Shown here in pieces: positions 18,256 through 26,596 of a DNA stretch of 64,000 nucleotides. A model generated the notes under the pieces. It saw only the letters and a list, made by a program, of their open reading frames with translations. It made no database searches and was not told the origin of the DNA. Source of the DNA: Micromonospora chalcea (GTDB taxonomy: Bacteria > Actinomycetota > Actinomycetes > Mycobacteriales > Micromonosporaceae); assembly GCF_002926165.1 (NCBI RefSeq), contig NZ_MAGP01000001.1:124001-188000 (forward strand), written 5' to 3'. The position numbers were made by a program, and so were the translations under genes. Every line of letters starts with the position of its first letter. The stretch's first letter is position 1.

Positions 18256-18284
18256 CCATGGTAGCGACTCGTCCCGCTCCATGG
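18256..18284. promoter_or_regulatory. Inverted repeat in the marR/sensor divergent region
   Basis: CCATGGTAGC and GCTCCATGG face each other across ten bases, a near-perfect inverted repeat with one base skipped. It lies in the 96-base gap between divergent genes, where a MarR protein would typically bind. Confidence 0.4.
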
Positions 18285-18326
18285 AGAGCTATGGTTTTCC
18301 CACGTCGGCCGGGCAATCATGGGCTC

Positions 18327-19409
18327 ATGTCCGCGCCGGCCCCGCCGTGGCTCACAGTCGATCGGGCCGTGGTCAGCATCGCGCTGGTGTACCCGATGCG
18401 CGGGCCGGCGGGAATGTTCGGCCCGACCTGCGAACTCTGCGCCCAGCTCGCGGTCGAGGAGATCAACGCCGGTGGCGGGGTGCTGGGCCGCGAGGTGCGG
18501 CTGGTGCCGGTCGACGGTGGCGCACCGCCGGCCGAGGTGGCCGCCCAGGTGGAGGCGCTGGTGTCGGTGGGCGCCGTGCAGGGCGTGACCGGCTGGCACA
18601 TCTCCTCGGTGCGGCAGGCGCTCGCGCCCCGGGTCGCGCACCGCGTGCCGTACGTCTACACCGCCCTGTACGAGGGCGGTGAACGTACCGAAGGGGTCTA
18701 TCTGACCAGCGAGACGCCGGACGCCCAGCTGTGGCCCGCGATGCGGCTGCTCGCGGGGGAGCAGGGCGCGCGCCGCTGGTTCGTGGTCGGCAACGACTAC
18801 GTGTGGCCCCGGCGCACCGCGCGGGCGGCCCAGCGGTACGCGCTGCGCGGCGGTGGTCGCGTGGTGGGGCAGGCGTTCCTGCCGTTGGAGACACACGACT
18901 TCGACGACGTGTTGCGCCGGATCGAGCGCAGCGAGGCCGACGCGGTGGTGATGCTGCTCGTCGGCGCGGACGCGGTGCGGTTCAACCGGGCGTTCGCGCG
19001 TGCCGCGATGGACCAGCGCTGCCTGCGGCTGAGTACCCTGATGGACGAGAACATGCTGCTGGCCAGCGGGGCGGGCGCGACGCGGCGGCTCTACAGCACG
19101 GCGGGCTTCTTCGCCGGCCTCGTGACGCCGGAGAACCTCGACTTCCACGGCGAGTTCGCCCGCCGGTTCGGGGTGGAGGCGCCGCCGCTGGGCAGCCTGG
19201 GGGAGTCCTGCTACGAGGGCGTGATGCTGCTCGCCGCGCTGATCGGGCAGGCCCGCACCCTCGACGTGCGGGCGATCGAGACGGCTGCCGACACGGTGGC
19301 GTACCACGGGCCGCGCGGCCGGCTGCAGCTGCGTCGACGGCACGTGCGCCAGCGGATCTACCTCGCCGAGGCAGACGGTCTCGACTTCACAGTGCTCGCC
19401 CAGCTCTGA
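18327..19409 (+). CDS. Cytoplasmic periplasmic-binding-like protein (amide/urea sensor candidate)
   Basis: This is a protein of about 360 residues with the type I binding-protein fold (Peripla_BP_5) and clear likeness to UrtA and AmiC: YPMRGPAGMFGPTCELCAQL, VEEINAGGGVLGREVRLVPVD and RWFVVGNDYVWPRRTARAA. Unlike the urtA product it has no signal peptide or lipobox; the start at ATG 18327 leads almost directly into the first beta strand. It would stay in the cytoplasm, as does AmiC, the amide-binding negative regulator of Pseudomonas. Lying between urease, marR and urtABCDE, it may sense urea or a short-chain amide. Longer starts (18258, 18291) are possible but add no signal peptide. Confidence 0.8.
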   Translation: MSAPAPPWLTVDRAVVSIALVYPMRGPAGMFGPTCELCAQLAVEEINAGGGVLGREVRLVPVDGGAPPAEVAAQVEALVSVGAVQGVTGWHISSVRQALAPRVAHRVPYVYTALYEGGERTEGVYLTSETPDAQLWPAMRLLAGEQGARRWFVVGNDYVWPRRTARAAQRYALRGGGRVVGQAFLPLETHDFDDVLRRIERSEADAVVMLLVGADAVRFNRAFARAAMDQRCLRLSTLMDENMLLASGAGATRRLYSTAGFFAGLVTPENLDFHGEFARRFGVEAPPLGSLGESCYEGVMLLAALIGQARTLDVRAIETAADTVAYHGPRGRLQLRRRHVRQRIYLAEADGLDFTVLAQL

Positions 19410-19426
19410 CCGCCCGGTACCGGCCC

Positions 19427-19477
19427 TTGACACGTCCACCCGGCCCGGCCCTAAGATACTTCCTGCGTGAAGTATCT
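19427..19477 (+). promoter_or_regulatory. Promoter TTGACA/TAAGAT overlapped by a perfect palindromic operator
   Basis: TTGACA at 19427-19432 and TAAGAT at 19452-19457 are separated by 19 bases. The -10 element runs into a perfect inverted repeat, AGATACTTC (19454-19462) and GAAGTATCT (19469-19477) with six bases between. A protein on this site would block the promoter. The repeat is AT-rich against its surroundings. MarR-type regulators bind sites of this shape, but the binder is not known. Confidence 0.6.
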
Positions 19478-19570
19478 ACCCCAGGGGTGGATACCGCGAA
19501 TGTCTGTCCACCGTCGGCGGAATCTGTCCGCCGACCATTGTGGTGGCGCAATTCTTCACCGAATTCATCA

Positions 19571-19606
19571 CGGCTGGCACCGCCTCGCACGGGGCGGTGT
19601 CAGCCG
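19571..19606 (+). promoter_or_regulatory. Long leader hairpin (attenuator or terminator candidate)
   Basis: Arms of 14 bases (19571-19584 and 19593-19606, one G-T pair) close an eight-base loop. It lies about 210 bases before urtA. It could end a short transcript from the upstream promoter or take part in leader control. Confidence 0.45.
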
Positions 19607-19636
19607 TTGCGGCGTGCGTTCTCTCCGGGTTTCCGG

Positions 19637-19663
19637 GAAACAGTCAATTAAGGACCGGGAAAC
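19637..19663 (+). promoter_or_regulatory. Possible GlnR box
   Basis: GAAAC at 19637, TTAAG at 19648 and GAAAC at 19659 are spaced by exactly 11 bases each. This is the spacing of the actinobacterial GlnR consensus (gTnAC-n6-GAAAC repeated). The two GAAAC elements are exact; the middle element keeps only T and A. Control of urea uptake by the nitrogen regulator GlnR is known in actinomycetes, so the site is plausible. Confidence 0.4.
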
Positions 19664-19813
19664 GTCCGCGCAATCATGCCGGTCAACGCTTTGCGTGCCC
19701 ATAGCCGATGCGATGACCACAGGCGACGTCCACCCGTCGACCCCGGCATCGCCAACTCCACCGGACCGCACCGACCGTCCTTTCGCTACTTGAGCGCACC
19801 GCAGGGAGATTAG

Positions 19814-21058
19814 ATGTCACTTCTTTGGGGCCGCCGCATCCTGGCGGGGGCCATGATCCTCGTCGCCGCGGTCGCCGTGACCGCGTGCGGCAGCAAGACC
19901 AGTGACGAGGGCGGCGCGGCCGGCGTCACCGCCGACGTCTCCGGCGACACCGTCAAGGTGGGCCTGCTCAACTCGCTCTCCGGCACCATGGCGATCAGCG
20001 AGGTCACCGTCCGCGACTCCATCATGCTCGCCGTCGAGGAGATCAATGCGGCCGGCGGCGTCCTCGGCAAGAAGATCCAGCCGATCGGGGAGGACGGCGC
20101 CTCGGACTGGCCCACCTTCGCGGAGAAGGCCGAGAAGCTGATCTCCGAGGACCGGGTCGCGGCCGTTTTCGGGTGCTGGACGTCGGCCAGCCGCAAGGCG
20201 GTCAAGCCGGTGTTCGAGAAGAACAAGGCGCTGCTGTTCTACCCGGTGCAGTACGAGGGCCTGGAACAGTCGCCCTACATCTTCTACACGGGCGCGACGA
20301 CAAACCAGCAGATCGTCCCCGGGCTCGACTACCTCAAGGCCCAGGGAACGAAATCGGTCTACCTGGTCGGCAGCGACTACGTCTTCCCGCGAACGGCGAA
20401 CAAAATCATCAAGGCGTACGCGGCGGCGAACGGCATGACTGTGGTCGGTGAGGATTACGCGCCGCTCGGGTCCACCGAATTCGGCACGATCGTCAACAAG
20501 GTCAGGTCGTCCGGCGCGAAGGCGGTCTTCAACACCCTCAACGGCGACAGCAACGTGGCGTTCTTCAAGGAGTACAAGTCGGCCGGGCTCACCGCCGCCG
20601 CGATGCCTGTGGTGTCGGTGTCCATCGCCGAGGAGGAGGTCAAGAGCATCGGCACCCAGTACCTGGAGGGTCAGCTGACCGCCTGGAACTACTACCAGAC
20701 CACGCCCGGCGCGGCGAACGGCAAGTTCGTGGCCGCGTACAAGGCGAAGTACGGCGCGGACAAGCCGACGAGCGACCCGATGGAGGCCGCCTACGTCAGC
20801 GTCTACCTGTGGAAGGCGATGGTCGAGAAGGCCGGCGCGTTCGACGTGGAGAAGGTCCGTGGCGCCTCCGACGGCATCACCTTCGAGGCGCCGGAGGGCC
20901 TGGTCACCGTCGACGGCAAGACCCAGCACATCGCCAAGACCGCCCGCATCGGCAAGGTCGGCGCGGACGGCCTGATCACCGAGGTGTGGAACTCCGGCAA
21001 GCCGATCGCGCCGGACCCGTACCTGAAGACCTATCCGTGGGCGAGCGGCCTGAGCTGA
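19814..21058 (+). CDS. urtA: Urea ABC transporter, substrate-binding lipoprotein
   Basis: This 414-residue lipoprotein captures urea outside the membrane for UrtBCDE. A short signal peptide with hydrophobic core ends in the lipobox VTAC (Cys about 25). The mature part is a type I binding protein with the UrtA-specific segments [54 protein letters not shown] and [16 protein letters not shown], and an ending like UrtA ([11 protein letters not shown]). The ATG at 19814 follows CAGGGAGATT. A GC hairpin directly after the gene separates it from urtB. Confidence 0.95.
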   Translation: MSLLWGRRILAGAMILVAAVAVTACGSKTSDEGGAAGVTADVSGDTVKVGLLNSLSGTMAISEVTVRDSIMLAVEEINAAGGVLGKKIQPIGEDGASDWPTFAEKAEKLISEDRVAAVFGCWTSASRKAVKPVFEKNKALLFYPVQYEGLEQSPYIFYTGATTNQQIVPGLDYLKAQGTKSVYLVGSDYVFPRTANKIIKAYAAANGMTVVGEDYAPLGSTEFGTIVNKVRSSGAKAVFNTLNGDSNVAFFKEYKSAGLTAAAMPVVSVSIAEEEVKSIGTQYLEGQLTAWNYYQTTPGAANGKFVAAYKAKYGADKPTSDPMEAAYVSVYLWKAMVEKAGAFDVEKVRGASDGITFEAPEGLVTVDGKTQHIAKTARIGKVGADGLITEVWNSGKPIAPDPYLKTYPWASGLS

Positions 21059-21066
21059 CGACGCCG

Positions 21067-21095
21067 GCCCCGGGCGGGGTGGCCCCGCCCGGGGC
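21067..21095 (+). terminator. Intercistronic hairpin between urtA and urtB
   Basis: A perfect 13-base-pair stem (21067-21079 with 21083-21095) has a three-base loop and starts nine bases after the urtA stop. In binding-protein operons such hairpins usually stabilise the first message or end part of the transcripts, giving more binding protein than permease. Confidence 0.7.
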
Positions 21096-21123
21096 TTCGA
21101 CCAGCAGTACGGGAGTACCCACC

Positions 21124-22011
21124 GTGACAGTCCTCTTCGGTCAACTCTTCACCGGCATCAGCATCGGCGCGGTGCTGCTGCTCATCGCGCTCGGGCTGGC
21201 GCTGACCTTCGGCCAGATGAACGTCATCAACATGGCGCACGGCGAGTTCATCATGGCCGGCGCGTACACCACGTACGTGCTGCAACAGAGCATCACCGGC
21301 GCCGGCCTGTCGCTGCTGGTCGCGCTGCCGGTGGCGTTCGTGGTCGCCGGCACGATGGGGGTGCTGCTGGAGATCCTGCTGATCCGCCGGCTCTACGCCC
21401 GTCCGCTGGACACCCTGCTGGTCACCTGGGGCGTGTCCCTGATGCTGCAACAGCTCGCCCGGGACGTCTTCGGCAGTCCGAACGTGCAGACCCGCGCGCC
21501 GGACCTGCTCACCGGCAACGTGGCCCTGCCCGGCGGGCTGACGGTCGCCAACAACCGGCTGTTCATCCTGGCCCTGGCCCTGGCCGCCGTCGCCGCCCTC
21601 ACGCTGGCGCTGCGGTTCACCCCGCTCGGGCGCCGGATCCGCGCGGTCGTGCAGAACCGCGACCTCGCCGCGGTGTCCGGCATCCCCACCGCGCGGGTCG
21701 ACCGGACGACCTTCTTTCTCGGCTCGGGCCTGGCCGGGCTCGCCGGGGTGGCGCTCACCCTTCTCGGCCCGATCGGCCCGACCATGGGCACCAACCTGAT
21801 CATCGACGCCTTCCTGGTCGTCGTGGTCGGCGGGATCGGTCAGCTCAAGGGCAGCGTGATCGTCGCCTTCGCCCTCGGGGTCCTCCAGGCCACCGGGGAG
21901 TACCTCACGACCCTCAGCGTCGCCAAGGTGATCGTCTTCGTGGCGATCGTCGCGTTCCTCCAGTGGCGGCCACAGGGCCTGTTCACCCTGCGGACCAGGA
22001 GCCTCGCATGA
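21124..22011 (+). CDS. urtB: Urea ABC transporter, permease UrtB
   Basis: This 295-residue membrane permease is of the LivH type. It begins LFGQLFTGISIGAVLLLIALG and contains the urea-subfamily segment FGQMNVINMAHGEFIMAGAY, then GRRIRAVVQNRDLAAVSGI (the coupling loop that contacts the ATPases) and VVVVGGIGQLKGSVIVAF. The GTG at 21124 is chosen because the first helix starts there and GGGAG is nearby; upstream sequence in frame belongs to the urtA 3' region. The stop overlaps urtC by four bases. Confidence 0.94.
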   Translation: MTVLFGQLFTGISIGAVLLLIALGLALTFGQMNVINMAHGEFIMAGAYTTYVLQQSITGAGLSLLVALPVAFVVAGTMGVLLEILLIRRLYARPLDTLLVTWGVSLMLQQLARDVFGSPNVQTRAPDLLTGNVALPGGLTVANNRLFILALALAAVAALTLALRFTPLGRRIRAVVQNRDLAAVSGIPTARVDRTTFFLGSGLAGLAGVALTLLGPIGPTMGTNLIIDAFLVVVVGGIGQLKGSVIVAFALGVLQATGEYLTTLSVAKVIVFVAIVAFLQWRPQGLFTLRTRSLA

Positions 22012-23138
22012 CCGCCGTGACACCCGCGCCGCCGAGCACCGCCGGCGCACCGGCCCCGGCCGACGTCGCGCCTGGGAGCCGGCCCGGTGGCCGGTCCCGG
22101 CTGCGCCCGGCCGCGGGGTTCGCGTTCGGCGCGGCGCTGCTGTTCGCCGTCGCGCCGCTGGCGCTGTCGGACTTCCGGCTGGCCCTGCTCGCCAAATACC
22201 TGTGCGTCGCCATGGTGGCCGTCGGCATCGGCATCGCCTGGGGGCGCGGCGGCATGCTCACCCTCGGCCAGGGCGTCTTCTTCGGCCTGGGCGGCTACGC
22301 GATGGCCATGCACCTCAAGCTCGCCGACGCGGGTCCCGGTGGGATGCCCGACTTCATGCAGCTGTACGGGCAGCTCGACGAACTACCGGTCTGGTGGCGG
22401 CCGTTCGCCAGCCCGTGGTTCGCGCTGCCGGCCACGGTTCTGCTGCCGATGGCCGTCGCGTTCGGGCTCGGCTCCCTGGTGTTCCGCCGCCGGGTGCGGG
22501 GCGCGTACTTCGCCATCCTCAGCCAGGCGCTCGCCGCCGCCATGGTGATCCTGTTGATCGGCCAGCAGGGGACCACCGGCGGCACCAACGGGCTCACCGA
22601 CATCCAGGGCTTCTTCGGTTACGACCTGGACGACCCGGTCAACCAGCGGATGGTCTACTTCATCATCGCCGGCGTCCTGCTCGCGCTGCTCGCGCTGGCC
22701 CGCCAGATCGTCCACAGCCGCTACGGGGAACTGCTGGTGGCGGTGCGGGACAGCGAGGAGCGGGTCCGCTTCCTCGGCTACGACCCGGCGTCGGTCAAGC
22801 TCGTCGCCTACGTGGTGGCGGCGGGTATGGCGGGCCTCGCCGGCGCGCTGTTCGTGCCGGCGGTGGGCATCATCTCGCCCGCCCTCATCGGCATCGTCCC
22901 GTCGATCGAGTTCGTCATCGGTGTGGCGGTGGGCGGCCGGGCCACGCTGCTCGGGCCGGTGCTCGGCGCGGTGGCGGTGGCCTGGGCGCGTACCGCCCTC
23001 TCCGAACGTTTCCCGGGCACCTGGACGTACCTGCAGGGTCTGCTCTTCGTGGTGGTGGTGGCGTTCCTTCCCGGCGGCCTGGCGTCGCTGTGGGCGCTGG
23101 CCCGCCGCCGCGCCGAGCGGGCGGAGGTGCACCAGTGA
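22008..23138 (+). CDS. urtC: Urea ABC transporter, permease UrtC
   Basis: This 376-residue membrane permease is of the LivM type with a Pro/Ala-rich N-terminal tail of about 40 residues before the first helix. Family marks are YLCVAMVAVGIGIAWGRGGM, LTLGQGVFFGLGGYAMAMHL and GTTGGTNGLTDIQGFFG, then LLVAVRDSEERVRFLGYDPA (ATPase-contact loop) and VPSIEFVIGVAVGGRATLLG. The ATG at 22008 overlaps the urtB stop. Together with UrtB it forms the membrane channel. Confidence 0.94.
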   Translation: MTAVTPAPPSTAGAPAPADVAPGSRPGGRSRLRPAAGFAFGAALLFAVAPLALSDFRLALLAKYLCVAMVAVGIGIAWGRGGMLTLGQGVFFGLGGYAMAMHLKLADAGPGGMPDFMQLYGQLDELPVWWRPFASPWFALPATVLLPMAVAFGLGSLVFRRRVRGAYFAILSQALAAAMVILLIGQQGTTGGTNGLTDIQGFFGYDLDDPVNQRMVYFIIAGVLLALLALARQIVHSRYGELLVAVRDSEERVRFLGYDPASVKLVAYVVAAGMAGLAGALFVPAVGIISPALIGIVPSIEFVIGVAVGGRATLLGPVLGAVAVAWARTALSERFPGTWTYLQGLLFVVVVAFLPGGLASLWALARRRAERAEVHQ

Positions 23139-23911
23139 GCGACGACCGGCTGGACGGGCTGTCCGTCCGTGACGTGCGGGTCAGCTTCGACGGCTTCACC
23201 GCCGTCGACGGCGTCTCGCTGGAGGTGCCCGCCGGTGACATCCGGTTCCTGATCGGGCCGAACGGCGCCGGCAAGACCACCCTGGTCGACGCGATCACCG
23301 GTCTGGTGCGGGCCACCGGCTCGGTGCGCTTCGGCGACCAGGAGCTGCTGGGTCGCCCGGTGCACCGGATCAGCCGGCTCGGCGTCGGCCGGACGTTCCA
23401 GACGTCGACGGTCTTCGAGGAGCTGTCGGTCGTGCAGAACCTCGACATCGCCGCGGGCGCCCGCCGGAGCTGGGCCACCCTGGCCCGGTGCCGTCGGGGG
23501 ATCCCCGACGAGGTGGCCGCCGCGCTGGAGACCATCGGGCTGGCCGGCCGGGCCGACCAGCTCGCCGGCACGCTCGCGCACGGCCAGAAGCAGTGGCTGG
23601 AGATCGGCATGCTGCTGGTGCAGGACGCGCGGCTGCTGCTGCTCGACGAGCCGGTCGCCGGGATGAGCCACGAGGAGCGCGACGCCACGGGCGCCCTGCT
23701 GGAGACGGTGAGCCGGGATCGCACGGTGGTGGTGATCGAGCACGACATGGACTTCCTGCGCCGTTTCGCGCGCAGCGTCACCGTGCTGCACGCGGGGAGG
23801 GTGCTCAGCGAGGGCACGGTTGCGCAGGTCCAGGCGGACCCGCGCGTGCAGGAGGTCTACCTCGGCCACCCGGTCGACGCCGGTTCGGTCCCCAGTCCTC
23901 TGGAGGCATGA
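23135..23911 (+). CDS. urtD: Urea ABC transporter, ATPase UrtD
   Basis: This 258-residue ATPase is of the LivG type. Walker A is GPNGAGKTTL, the Q-loop region is GVGRTFQTSTVFEELSVVQN, the signature is modified to LAHGQKQWLEIGMLL as is usual in UrtD, and Walker B is LLLLDEPVAGMSHEE. The switch His follows in VVVIEHDMDFLRRFA. The GTG at 23135 overlaps the urtC stop by GTGA, and the end overlaps urtE. Confidence 0.95.
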   Translation: MSDDRLDGLSVRDVRVSFDGFTAVDGVSLEVPAGDIRFLIGPNGAGKTTLVDAITGLVRATGSVRFGDQELLGRPVHRISRLGVGRTFQTSTVFEELSVVQNLDIAAGARRSWATLARCRRGIPDEVAAALETIGLAGRADQLAGTLAHGQKQWLEIGMLLVQDARLLLLDEPVAGMSHEERDATGALLETVSRDRTVVVIEHDMDFLRRFARSVTVLHAGRVLSEGTVAQVQADPRVQEVYLGHPVDAGSVPSPLEA

Positions 23912-24603
23912 TGCTGACCCTGCGTGGGGTGCACGCCGGATACGGGCGTTCCCGGGTGCTGCACGGCGTGGACCTCGCCGTCCCGCCCGACGGGGTGGCC
24001 GCGGTGCTCGGGCACAACGGCGCCGGCAAGAGCACCCTGCTGCGGGTCGCGGCGGGCCTGCTGCGCCCGAGCGCCGGCACCGTCGAGCTGGACGGCGAGG
24101 ACGTCACCCGTCTCGCGCCGCACGAGCGGGTGGCGCGTGGCATGGCGTACGTCCCGCAGGGCCAGCAGTGCTTCCCGCACCTGACGGCGGCGGAGAACCT
24201 GCGCCTCGTCGCCGACGCCCGGCGCGACGGCGCGGTGGCGACGGCGGAGGCGCTGGATCTGTTCCCGGCGCTGCGTCCGCTGCTGCGGCGGCGGGCCGGG
24301 CTCCTCTCCGGCGGCCAGCGTCAGCAACTCGCCATCGCCCGCGCGTTGATCACCCGGCCCCGGCTGCTCATGCTCGACGAGCCGACCGAGGGCATCCAGC
24401 CGTCGGTGGTCGCCGAGATCCAGGAGCGGATCGTCGAGCTGACCCGGCAGTCCGGCTTCAGCGTGCTGCTCGTCGAGCAGCATCTCGGGTTCGCGCTGCG
24501 GGTGGCGAACCGCTATCACGTCCTCGAATCCGGCCGGGTCACCTCGCACGGCGACGGGGGAGTGACGGCGGAGCGGGAGGTACGGGCGGCTCTCGCGGTC
24601 TGA
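23908..24603 (+). CDS. urtE: Urea ABC transporter, ATPase UrtE
   Basis: This ATPase of 230-231 residues is of the LivF type. Walker A is GHNGAGKSTLL, the Q-loop YVPQGQQCFPHLTAAENL is characteristic of UrtE, the signature is LLSGGQRQQLAIARAL and Walker B is LLMLDEPTEGIQPSVV. Two ATG codons stand side by side (23908 and 23911). TGGAGG at 23901-23906 fits the second better, but the first overlaps the urtD stop. It is the last gene of the operon. Confidence 0.95.
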   Translation: MMLTLRGVHAGYGRSRVLHGVDLAVPPDGVAAVLGHNGAGKSTLLRVAAGLLRPSAGTVELDGEDVTRLAPHERVARGMAYVPQGQQCFPHLTAAENLRLVADARRDGAVATAEALDLFPALRPLLRRRAGLLSGGQRQQLAIARALITRPRLLMLDEPTEGIQPSVVAEIQERIVELTRQSGFSVLLVEQHLGFALRVANRYHVLESGRVTSHGDGGVTAEREVRAALAV

Positions 24604-24619
24604 TCCGGGACGGGTCCGA

Positions 24620-24648
24620 TTTACATTGACGGTGGTCTTTACTAAGAT
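24620..24648 (+). promoter_or_regulatory. Predicted promoter of the AA10 gene
   Basis: TTTACA (24620-24625) and TAAGAT (24643-24648) are spaced by 17 bases, about 140 bases before the monooxygenase start. The segment is clearly richer in A and T than its surroundings. Confidence 0.5.
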
Positions 24649-24785
24649 CGTGGCTGGGAGTCGCCAAGCGCTGCTGGGCAGCAGTGCCGTCCACCTGGTG
24701 GGCGGCTTGAATCGATCGGCGTCACCTTCTCCGGGGTGGGCACCCAGCGAGGGCCACTGGGCGTCGGCGCATCCACTGGAGCATC

Positions 24786-25808
24786 ATGAAAATCTCACGG
24801 ACAGCACGCCGTCTGGGACTGGCCGCGGCCGCAGTTCTCGTCGCCTCGTTCACGATGGTCGTGGTCAACCAGGCCGGTCCGGCCTCGGCGCACGGATCGG
24901 TCACCAACCCGCCGTCACGCAACTACGGATGTTACGAGCGCTGGGGTTCCGACCACCTCAACCCCACGATGGCCCAGACCGACCCGATGTGCTGGCAGGC
25001 GTGGCAGGCCAACCCGAACACCATGTGGAACTGGAACGGCCTGTACCGCGAGAACGTCGGCGGCAACCACCAGGCCGCCGTGCCGGACGGGCAGCTGTGC
25101 AGCGGTGGTCGCACCCAGAACGGCCTGTACGCCTCGCTCGACGCGGTCGGCGCGTGGACCGCGAAGTCGATGCCGAACAACTTCACGCTGACGCTGACCG
25201 ACGGCGCCAAGCACGGTGCCGACTACATGTTGATCTACATCACCAAGCAGGGTTTCGACCCGACCACCCAGCCCCTCACCTGGAACAGCCTCGAACTGGT
25301 GCTGCGCACCGGCAGCTACCCGACCACCGGGCTCTACGAGGCGCAGGTGAACGCGGGCAACCGCACCGGGCGGCACGTCGTCTACACCATCTGGCAGGCG
25401 TCCCACCTCGACCAGCCGTACTACCTCTGCAGTGACGTGATCTTCGGCGGCGGCAACAACCCGCCGCCGACGACCCCGCCGCCGACCACGGCGCCGCCGG
25501 CCGGCAGCGGCGCCTGCACCGCCACCTACCGCAAGACCAGCGAGTGGTCCGGTGGCTTCGGCGCCGATGTCACCGTCCAGGCCGGCAACGCCGCCATCTC
25601 CGGATGGACTGTGGCGTGGACCTGGCCCAACGGCCAGAGCATCACCAACGCCTGGAACGCGACGGTCACCTCCAGCGGCTCGTCGGTCTCCGCGTCGAAC
25701 GTCGCCTACAACGGTTCCCTGAGCGCCAACGCCAGTACCAGCTTCGGCTTCAACGCCTCCTGGAACGGCACCAACTCCGCACCCACCCTCACCTGCACCG
25801 CCCGGTAA
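24786..25808 (+). CDS. Secreted AA10 lytic polysaccharide monooxygenase with CBM2
   Basis: This 340-residue copper enzyme cleaves crystalline polysaccharide oxidatively outside the cell. A signal peptide of 35 residues is predicted to be cut at ASA, exposing His36 as the N-terminal copper ligand (HGSVTNPPSR). The second histidine-brace residue is probably His143 in LTDGAKHGADYMLIY. The catalytic domain ends near residue 224 (LCSDVIFGGG), followed by a Pro/Thr linker and a C-terminal CBM2 (about 243-340) with conserved Trp residues for cellulose binding. The domain order resembles cellulose-active CelS2-type enzymes, so cellulose is the likely substrate. A strong terminator follows. Confidence 0.94.
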   Translation: MKISRTARRLGLAAAAVLVASFTMVVVNQAGPASAHGSVTNPPSRNYGCYERWGSDHLNPTMAQTDPMCWQAWQANPNTMWNWNGLYRENVGGNHQAAVPDGQLCSGGRTQNGLYASLDAVGAWTAKSMPNNFTLTLTDGAKHGADYMLIYITKQGFDPTTQPLTWNSLELVLRTGSYPTTGLYEAQVNAGNRTGRHVVYTIWQASHLDQPYYLCSDVIFGGGNNPPPTTPPPTTAPPAGSGACTATYRKTSEWSGGFGADVTVQAGNAAISGWTVAWTWPNGQSITNAWNATVTSSGSSVSASNVAYNGSLSANASTSFGFNASWNGTNSAPTLTCTAR

Positions 25809-25816
25809 CAGCGTCT

Positions 25817-25851
25817 GCGGTGGGGTGGCGCGGCACGCGCCACCCCACCGC
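25817..25851 (+). terminator. Terminator of the AA10 gene
   Basis: A perfect 16-base-pair stem (25817-25832 with 25836-25851) has a three-base loop and starts eight bases after the stop codon. Confidence 0.8.
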
Positions 25852-25902
25852 CGGCAGGGCCCTGCGCCAGCATCAGGAACCGCGACGAGGTGAGGAACGA
25901 CA

Positions 25903-26487
25903 ATGATTTCCCGGGTAGGCGTCGGCGGCTGGTACCGAAGCGTCTTCGTGTGGATCGAGGTGTGCCTGCTTGCCGCGTCGCTCGGTGTGGCAGCCCTGGT
26001 CACCTCGACCACCCCGAGGACGGACCCGGCAGTTCTCCGCCAGGAGATCCTGACCCGGATGCGTACGACCCTCGAGCAGGCGGACCCGAAAGATCATCAG
26101 CACGCCGGGCACACCGCCCCACAGGCGCCGGCCGGAGAGCAGGCGCCGCCGGCGATCGTCTGCGGAGTCCATGTCTACGGTTACGAGCCCACCGGGGCCG
26201 CCACACTGGCCGACGTCGAGACGGTCTACGGCTTCCACCTCTGCGGCGTCGCCGAACAGAAGCGCCACTGGGACGGGGCGGTGAAGCTGGTCGGCCCGGT
26301 GATCATGGACATGACCACCCAACCTCCCGGCATTCAGGTGGTCGAGGCGACCGCCGACGTCAGGTTCGTCGACCGGCTACGGGAGATGTTCCCCGACAAG
26401 TACGAGGAACTGGCGCTCAGGGAGGCGTTGCCCGCATCGGAGATGGCCGACCTGCGACGCCGGTACGACGCCGCCGCCGGCCTCTGA
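25903..26487 (+). CDS. Unknown membrane-anchored protein
   Basis: This 194-residue protein has one hydrophobic helix near the N-terminus (VFVWIEVCLLAASLGVAALV) followed by an extracytoplasmic part. Residues 60-80 are rich in His, Gln and Pro (DHQHAGHTAPQAP). The rest is a compact domain with VCGVHVYGYEPTGAATLADVE and two Cys that could pair. I do not recognise the family. GAGGTGAGGA precedes the ATG. It is convergent with the tetR gene. The His-rich segment could bind metal, but this is only a possibility. Confidence 0.65.
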   Translation: MISRVGVGGWYRSVFVWIEVCLLAASLGVAALVTSTTPRTDPAVLRQEILTRMRTTLEQADPKDHQHAGHTAPQAPAGEQAPPAIVCGVHVYGYEPTGAATLADVETVYGFHLCGVAEQKRHWDGAVKLVGPVIMDMTTQPPGIQVVEATADVRFVDRLREMFPDKYEELALREALPASEMADLRRRYDAAAGL

Positions 26488-26596
26488 CCACGCCGGACGG
26501 CCGACACCCGCCGGCGGGCAAGCGGCCTGGCCGGCAGCAGATCGTCACCGGAGGGGATGCTCTCCTTCCGCCGTCTGTGGCAGCTGTTGCGCCGGT

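Larger units (their letters stand above)
19410..19813. other. Regulatory leader region upstream of urtA
   Basis: About 400 bases hold no supported gene. They contain a promoter overlapped by a perfect palindrome (19427-19477), a long hairpin (19571-19606) and a possible GlnR box (19637-19663), all listed separately. The ribosome binding site of urtA (CAGGGAGA) is at the end. No known riboswitch class was recognised. Confidence 0.6.

Noticed and set aside
19410-19813. Possible guanidine or other known riboswitch in the urtA leader
   Set aside because: I looked for conserved cores of guanidine-type and cobalamin aptamers and found none. The structures seen are explained by a palindrome, a hairpin and a possible GlnR box.
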